Notes under the pieces: model-generated
Database searches by the model: none
The model's input: the letters and a program-made list of their open reading frames with translations, nothing else
Told to the model about the DNA's origin: nothing
NCBI GenBank assembly: GCA_963755495.1
Contig: CAVWJS010000004.1
Coordinates: 310,001 to 374,000, forward strand
From: Bog-473 sp963755495
GTDB taxonomy: Bacteria > Actinomycetota > Acidimicrobiia > Acidimicrobiales > RAAP-2
Length of the DNA stretch: 64,000 nt
Direction of reading: 5' to 3'
Made by a program: the position numbers and the translations under genes
Shown: in pieces, positions 56,330-64,000 of the stretch
How positions within the stretch are numbered: position 1 is the stretch's first letter
Layout: each line of letters begins with the position of its first letter

Positions 56330-56512
56330 GTTGGTGGCGGTGCGGGTGCCCCGGTTCGGCATTTTCGGTCACGCGTCCACTTCGGAGAAGGCGACCGTTA
56401 GGGGATCCCTATGGTGGATCACGCTGCCCGGGCAAATCTCGCGCCCCAGCCCGGCCATCCGAGGAGATGTGCCCCGAGATCTGTCGATTCAAGCCCGGGA
56501 TGCTCCACTGGC

Positions 56513-59073
56513 TCACTCTGCTCGGAGCACGACAGCGGTTGGCGTCCGGGCCGCCATCTGTCCCGGGAGGGCGGCCACTAGGTTGGCAACGACGAGTGCC
56601 CCGAGCGCCACGAGGACGACCTCCAGTGCCGGCACCGTGGGCGATGGGACAGCGTAGATGGCGCGGGCGAACAGGTCCCAGAGCCACCGCCCGAAGGCGA
56701 TCCCGACCGGCACGCCCAGGACGATCCCGACGATGGCGGCTACCGACGCTTGCCAGGCGACGGCTACTGCCAGTTGACGCCTGGTGAATCCGAGGGTCTT
56801 GAGCAATGCAATGTCGCGTCGTCGCCGACGGACCGAAGCGCCGAGAGTGAGGCCGAGGGCGACGACCGCACCGACCGCGAGGCCCGCAGCCAGGATCCCA
56901 GGGCTGGCGCCGGTTGACTGGTAGTTCACGATCTCGGCGGGACGCTGGACCCCGAGCACGACGAAGCTGTCGCCGTATGCCTGGGGATCGTTCGCCACCG
57001 CCTTGTCGGCGGCATCGAGCGATCCGGCGCAACGAGGAGCAGCGCCGCCGTTGGCGTGACACCGCTTCGGGTCCGCACCACATCGATCGCCGGGCCATTG
57101 AGGTTGGGGTCGGCATTGACAAGCGCCCGGGCGAGAGCAGGAACGAAGAGGGCCTTGGAGAACAGCGCCCCGGTGCCCATAGAGGGGTGGAGGGTCCCTC
57201 CGGTCCCGATGGCTGGCATGGTGGCCGTGCCCACGACGACGAGCGTGGGTCGGCGGTTGGTAGATCGGCGCATCCTCCGGCGACCCGTAGCTGACCACGA
57301 CGGACTGCCCGATCCTCTTGTGCAAGGAGGCGAGCGTCGCCGCACCGAGGACGATCTGGTTCTTCGCTTGGATCCGATGGCCCGAGAGAATGGGCGGGCT
57401 GAGTGAGGCGTGGGAGCCGTCGATGAGAGCCGGAACGGTCTGGCCGTCGATCTGCACGTCTGCGAAGTTGAAGCCGGTCCATGCGGCGACGTCAGGATCG
57501 TGGTCGAGAAGGTGGCCGACCACGGGTGGGACATTGTCACCGCCCTCCGGTTCGATGGCGAAATTCCAGTTCCACCCGTAGAGCGCCGGGTGGGATACGA
57601 GAGTGTTGAGCCCGCTGGCGAAGGTGAGCGTGGCCACCACGAACGACCACGGCGAGCACCGCCCCGACCAAGCACCGAGCGGACCGGCACGGCGGAGCGG
57701 CCATGACCTGCTTCGAGGGAGAATCGGAGCCCTGCGACCGCGGGGGCCGGAAGACCGTAACGCGCGGCAGCGTTGACCACGGCCGATCCCTGCTGGACGG
57801 GTTCGGACCTCTGTCCGATGCGCTTGTGCGCCGCCCTGCGGTAGGCGAGGACCACGGTCAGGGCGCTGAGACCGACGGCCAGCACGGCGAATCCCACCCC
57901 GAGTACCGTCCAATCGAAGGCGAACCCCGGCGTCCGGTCGACCTGGCGTGCCGGACCGAGTGGCGCCAATGGCGAGAGCGCCACGGCGAGAACGACGGCC
58001 AGAGTCGCACCGAGGACAACCGCGCCAAGCAGGCCGAAGGTGGCGTCCCACGTCACGGTCAACGAGTCGGCCCCGAGAGCGCGCAGGACGTCGAGGTCGT
58101 CGTCCTGTGCCCACAGCGCTCGACTGATGGCTTGACCGGCGATCAAGAGGGCGGCCAGGGCGGCGATGGCACCGAACACGCCGAGGGCGATCGCCTCGGG
58201 CTTGCTCGACCGCTCGACCTGACCCTCGGTCACCGAGGTCACGTGAAAGGCGTACGGCGTGCCTTTGGGGACGAGGTCGAGTGATCTCGCGTTCCACCGC
58301 GGCCACGTCGCGAGCTGCCGCCCCGGAGGCGGAGCCCATAGTCCGGGTACGTCGCGCCAGCCTGGAGTCTCCGGGTGAGCGCCGGGGTCAGACAGTTGGT
58401 AGGTCGGAGATCGGTCGATGTCGTCGCTGGCGACCTGGTCGGGGAACACGACGAGACCTACGAGTTTGGCCGAGAACGTCAATGCGGGTCTGGCCGTAGC
58501 CGGATTGACCCCCGAGTTGACCTGCGCCACCGTGAAGTCCCCCATCTTCACGGTCTCACCGAGATGCCAGCCCGCCAGCTTCGCCATCTCCGCCGTCGCC
58601 ACCATCTCGTGCGTGCGCTGCCGGGATCGGCCATGCGGCCGGCGCCACCGCCACCCGGTCCTGAGTGAAGTACTCACCGTCAATGCTGCCGATGGTCGTA
58701 ATTTCGTCTCTCGCTTACGTTGTTCGGGAGCGCCTTTCCGTTCGACCCGAGCGGGACCAGGTAGAGGACGGGCGCGATCGCCACCCTGGTCACCTGGGGC
58801 AGCTGCTCGAGCTCCTTGGTCAAGTTTGCCAATGAGGCGACTGACTGGGAGCTGTAACACTGGAACTGGAGGTTCGACGCATTGGAGGTTGTCAGATAGG
58901 CCGGAAAGGCCGACTGCGTGCGCCGAGCGGCGGCCGACCGCGCCCATGGCCACACCACCCACGAGCCCGATCAGGAGGATCACGGTGAGGTAGCCGCTCC
59001 AGCGCTGGTGAAAAGTCGCCCTGAAGTGAAACCATGAGACTCGAATTACCCGGGCGTTCATGGCGAACTCCAT
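56513..59073 (-). pseudogene. FtsX-like ABC transporter permease, multiple frameshifts
   Basis: An 850-residue class permease (MacB/FtsX type) broken by several frame changes. Recognisable pieces in order: TM1 YLTVILLIGLVGGVAMGAV near the ATG at 59073; an extracytoplasmic fragment LTTSNASNLQFQCYSS in a second frame; the four-helix core AIALGVFGAIAALAALLIAGQ with LGADSLTV; a second repeat SFVVATLTFASGLNTLVSHPALYG; TLVVVGTATMPAIGTGG in another frame; and the C-terminal FtsX domain IALLKTLGFTRRQLAVAVAW to VVLRAE. At least five shifts are needed. No partner ATPase is adjacent. It lies between repeat copies 2 and 3. Confidence 0.75.
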
Positions 59074-59257
59074 GTCGGTTGCTCCATTGTGACCCTCCGG
59101 GGGGATCATGGACCCGCCGGAACTCGATTTCGAGGTAGCCAGCCAGTGGAGCCGACCTCGTGTTAGTACCACCGAACCGACCTAATGCCTCAGCACCCGA
59201 ACTCCCGCTTGACGATTTGGTCGGACCCGGGAGAGCCCGGGTTCCAAGATCGTCGAC

Positions 59258-59287
59258 TTGTCCGCAAGTCGTTAATCAGACCCCTTC
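59258..59287 (+). repeat. 30-bp dispersed repeat, copy 3
   Basis: Matches copies 1 and 2 except for one C-to-T change near the end. With copy 2 it brackets the broken FtsX gene. Confidence 0.8.
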
Positions 59288-59383
59288 GTGGGTGCCTGCA
59301 GGAGTGCTGGTTCGGCACGAGTGGGGCAGGGTGGTCGGTCCTACAATCATCGAGGAGATTCCAGCTGATCGGAGGTGCGCGAG

Positions 59384-59656
59384 ATGGCACACGCGGTTGT
59401 CATTCAAGTCAAGGTTGACCCAGACTCCGACGTTGAGCATCGTCACTCGATTCTGAATTCCTATGTCATCCCTGAGGCAAAGGCGCTTCCAGGGTTCCAA
59501 AGAGGCATGTGGATGAACGATGGTGCGGGCATCGGCACTTGCGTACTCGTGTTCGATTCTGAGCTGAACGCACAGTCAGCGGTTGCGCCGATGACACGAG
59601 ATGGTGGTCCACAAGTTCTCGATGTTGGGGTACACGCAGTCGAGGTTGAGGCGTAG
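59384..59656 (+). CDS. Small dimeric alpha-beta barrel-like protein
   Basis: A 90-aa protein resembling the ABM/EthD-type ferredoxin-like barrels: MAHAVVIQVKVD strand, a helix with the conserved VIPEAKALPGF motif, then GTCVLVFDSELNAQSA. GGAGG lies 6 nt before the ATG at 59384. Members include monooxygenases and uncharacterised stress proteins; no cofactor ligand is evident. It is intact although surrounded by decayed genes. Confidence 0.7.
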   Translation: MAHAVVIQVKVDPDSDVEHRHSILNSYVIPEAKALPGFQRGMWMNDGAGIGTCVLVFDSELNAQSAVAPMTRDGGPQVLDVGVHAVEVEA

Positions 59657-59833
59657 CCGCTCGTTGTCCGACAGATTGGAGGCCTGTCACTCCCTAGCCC
59701 GCGTCGCCGGTACGGGGGACAGGTTCCAAGATGTTCGAGTTGTCGATCGGAGGAAGCCCTCGGCCTGCACTCGCTTCTGGTCCTAATGCGCTTCAGCCTT
59801 TGTCGCGCGATGCCTTCGTTTTCGCACTGACGT

Positions 59834-59962
59834 CTAGCGTTTTGGCTTACCACATTCATCGGCTAGGACGACGACGCCGAACCATCGGCCATCGGACTTC
59901 CGTTCATAGATCGAGCCCTGGCCATTCGACCTTTTCCCCCATGACCGTCTGTCCTCGTCCAT
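59834..59962 (-). pseudogene. Tyrosine integrase N-terminal remnant
   Basis: A 42-codon fragment ending GQGSIYERKSDGRWFGVVVL and CGKPKR before a TAG at 59834. This is the arm-binding N-terminus of phage-type tyrosine recombinases. The following bases still resemble integrase codons in another frame (DVSAKTKASRDKG) before the similarity fades. It lies about 85 nt downstream of tRNA-Ala on the same strand, the normal position of an integrase relative to its tRNA attachment site. Confidence 0.6.
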
Positions 59963-60047
59963 GGAAGATCCCCGGCGTTGCTTGCATTCAACGTCGGGGA
60001 CCCGAGCGCGTCCTGGGTCATAGACTCTTTGACCTGGGACTTTTTGG

Positions 60048-60121
60048 TGGAGGCGATGGGACTCGAACCCACGAACCTCCTGACTGCCAGTCAGGCGCTC
60101 TACCAGCTGAGCTACGCCCCC
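60048..60121 (-). tRNA. tRNA-Ala (GGC)
   Basis: On the minus strand a full cloverleaf starts GGGGGCGTAGCTCAGCTGG; the anticodon arm is CCTGA-CTGGCAG-TCAGG (anticodon GGC), and the T arm contains GGTTCGAGTCC. The acceptor stem has the G3:U70 pair diagnostic of alanine tRNA. A CCA follows directly at 60047-60045, so the 3' end appears to be encoded. A 5' flank of about 400 nt to leuS contains a short tandem repeat. Confidence 0.97.
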
Positions 60122-60384
60122 GTAGCGAAACTCCCAGGTCGCGGGTGGTATTTCGGCTACCGCACCCTGAGCCGGACCATTTGGGGAGCCGCGCATCACG
60201 CCACAACTTTGCGAGGCACCCTGTCGGGTCCGGAGCTAGACCTTAGCTTCTGTCGCGAGGGGTCTTCCGACTCCCGAGAAGCTGCCTGGGGGCGAAGCGG
60301 AGCGAGGTCTGTTTTTCCATCGCAGGTCTCGTTCGGGCCCAGGTGGCAGTGGAGCTCCCCGAATCTCCCGTCCCTTCCCGTGCC

Positions 60385-60442
60385 ATGACACGGCGCGGCC
60401 CGTCGTGACACGGCGCGACCCACATGACGCGGCGCGACCTCT
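60385..60442 (+). repeat. Short tandem repeat, three units
   Basis: Three imperfect 19-20 bp units of RTGACRCGGCGCGRCC..., separated by no spacer, about 100 nt before leuS. Remaining sequence of the 60122-60541 interval shows no gene. It may be a simple-sequence expansion; no hairpin of note. Confidence 0.6.
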
Positions 60443-60529
60443 CGGGCGCTCGTCGTTCTCCCCGGCAGCACCCTGCGCGAACCCCTGCGTCCACTGCCCC
60501 AACCGACCTGGCGACCCGTCTCCCTCGCC

Positions 60530-60535
60530 TACCCT
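60530..60535 (+). promoter_or_regulatory. Possible leaderless -10 box of leuS
   Basis: TACCCT lies 6 nt before the leuS ATG, and no ribosome-binding site is present apart from GGTGGG touching the start. This fits a leaderless transcript. No clear -35 box was found. Confidence 0.35.
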
Positions 60536-60541
60536 GGTGGG

Positions 60542-63017
<2,476 letters not shown>

Positions 63018-63031
<14 letters not shown>

Positions 63032-63051
63032 CGGACATCGTCGTCTAGCGG
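63018..63051 (+). repeat. 17-bp tandem duplication at leuS stop
   Basis: ACATCGTCGTCTAGCGG occurs twice head to tail (63018-63034 and 63035-63051). The first copy holds the leuS stop codon. A replication-slippage duplication is likely; it leaves the protein unchanged. Confidence 0.75.
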
Positions 63052-63076
63052 AACGGTCGTCGTCGCGGAACCCCGC

Positions 63077-64000
63077 TTAGTGGAACCCCGCCAGGATCTC
63101 CCTCCATTCGTCGGGGTCCATTTTGTAAGGGGCGTAGAAGGTAAAGCGATCGACGATGTCGCCGACGCGGGCCTTCACTTGATCTGCCACCTCGTCGATC
63201 GGACAGACCACGGCGAAGGCCCGAAGGACCTCGTCGTCGATGAGCTGGCCCATCTTGACCCACTCGCCTCTCCTCGAAAGCGTGTTGAGCTCAGTCTGCA
63301 GATCGCCCCAACCGTGCAGCTCGAGGACCGGGCGATAGGCCGGGGTTGATCCGTAGAAGGCGATCTGTTGGCGGACGGCCTGACTGGCCGCGGCCACGGC
63401 CGCTTCAGTGGCTCCGGTGACCAAGAATCCTGGATACGACACGGTCAGGTCAGCCCGGGACTTGCCGGCTTTTGCCGCTCCGCGCTCGAGCGCGGGAAGC
63501 GTCACCTCACGGATGTAGCGCTCGGTGGAGAAGCCGTGCACCAGGAGGCCGTCACCCACTTCGCCGGCCACCTCGGTCATCAGCTCGCCCACGGCAGCCA
63601 GCAATATCTTCGGATTGCCGTACGGATGCTTCTCGGGGACGAAGAATGGGGTCATCAACGTGTGCGTGTAGAACTCGCCGCGGAAGTCGAGCTTTTCTCC
63701 GGTTTCCCACGTGGCCCATATGGCGCGGATGGCCAAGACGAGCTCGCGCATGCGTGACGCCGGATGCGACCATGGCATCGAGAAGCGCCTAGTGATGTGC
63801 GCCTTGATCTGGCTCCCCAATCCCAGCATGAAGCGGCCTTTGGTCAGGAGTTGCAAGTCGTTGGCGACGACCGCGAGGTTCATCGGATTACGGGCGAAAG
63901 CGACGGCGATCCCCGTCCCGAATTCCAGTTTCTCGGTGGCGGCGGCTCCTATGGCGATGGGCAGGAATGGATCGTGCGAGGTTTCGGTGCTCCACACGCC
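63077..64000 (-). CDS. LLM-class F420-dependent oxidoreductase, 5' end outside window
   Basis: At least 307 aa of a luciferase-like TIM-barrel oxidoreductase that uses coenzyme F420. The visible part starts inside the first conserved motif (GVWSTETSHDPFLPIAI), so roughly 30 N-terminal residues are cut off by the window end. RNPMNLAVVANDLQLLTKGRFMLGLG is the family strand-helix, abbreviated as LLTKGRFMLGLGSQ, followed by the substrate loop and GEVGDGLLVHGFS. Such enzymes oxidise alcohols or reduce enones in F420-using actinobacteria. It faces leuS tail to tail. Confidence 0.9.
   Translation of the reverse strand, partial: GVWSTETSHDPFLPIAIGAAATEKLEFGTGIAVAFARNPMNLAVVANDLQLLTKGRFMLGLGSQIKAHITRRFSMPWSHPASRMRELVLAIRAIWATWETGEKLDFRGEFYTHTLMTPFFVPEKHPYGNPKILLAAVGELMTEVAGEVGDGLLVHGFSTERYIREVTLPALERGAAKAGKSRADLTVSYPGFLVTGATEAAVAAASQAVRQQIAFYGSTPAYRPVLELHGWGDLQTELNTLSRRGEWVKMGQLIDDEVLRAFAVVCPIDEVADQVKARVGDIVDRFTFYAPYKMDPDEWREILAGFH

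Noticed and set aside
52377..59287. Integron attC sites
   Set aside because: The repeats lack the RYYYAAC/GTTRRRY core pair and imperfect palindromic arms, and blocks between them hold several genes in both orientations.
60385..60541. T-box or other tRNA-sensing leader before leuS
   Set aside because: The interval has only a short GC-rich tandem repeat; no T-box sequence, specifier loop or terminator hairpin could be found.

Overview
The window looks like chromosomal DNA of a high-GC actinobacterium, most likely an uncultured relative of the Acidimicrobiia. This is inferred from gene content: a mycofactocin-type SDR family, an F420-dependent LLM oxidoreductase, CsoR-family regulation, P450/ferredoxin/CaiB/thiolase-like catabolic genes, GTG/TTG starts and leaderless-looking promoters. 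No rRNA or marker phylogeny is available inside the window to fix the taxon.

Region 1 (about 0-41 kb) is a large catabolic cluster. It holds three cytochrome P450s and a [3Fe-4S] ferredoxin, six short-chain dehydrogenases (two of the mycofactocin-coupled type), one aldehyde dehydrogenase, and an FMN 2-hydroxy-acid dehydrogenase. It also holds two double-length CaiB-type CoA transferases and one single one, an acetyl-CoA hydrolase/transferase, an enoyl-CoA hydratase, two SCP2-thiolase-like proteins with a DUF35 partner, four PF04909 metal hydrolases/decarboxylases, two D-aminoacylase-type hydrolases, two alpha/beta hydrolases, an MBL hydrolase, a solute-binding protein and a TetR regulator. 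The set fits oxidation of a hydrophobic compound to an acid, CoA activation and side-chain or ring cleavage; the substrate is unknown. A thiolase-like/(DUF35)/PF04909 module with P450 genes occurs twice (8.3-14.6 kb and 30.5-37.3 kb). Ten copies of a 20-bp element, TTTGRG-N7-TTGCAAA, sit in the promoter regions between 7 and 32 kb, and seven of them carry a TANNNT -10 box 17-18 nt downstream, so the cluster looks like one regulon.

Region 2 (41-52 kb) is a sulfur/thiol-stress and export block. A divergent promoter with three ATACCC-N4-GGGTAT operators separates an MMPL exporter from a methyltransferase, a CsoR/CstR-like regulator, an unannotated 53-aa Cys-rich protein and a CoA-disulfide-reductase/rhodanese fusion. 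Downstream are an ABC-2 exporter under a MarR regulator, an RCC1-repeat secreted protein and a TauE/SafE permease.

Region 3 (52-60 kb) resembles a decayed genomic island. It has three copies of a 30-bp repeat, a truncated sedolisin, a methyltransferase, a VapBC-type toxin-antitoxin pair, a frame-broken FtsX-like permease and an integrase remnant next to a tRNA-Ala gene. Region 4 (60-64 kb) returns to core genome with leuS and an F420-dependent oxidoreductase that runs off the window.

Five cluster genes are broken by frameshifts (six in all), and every one can be explained by a single inserted base; this may be insertion-type sequencing error rather than real decay.
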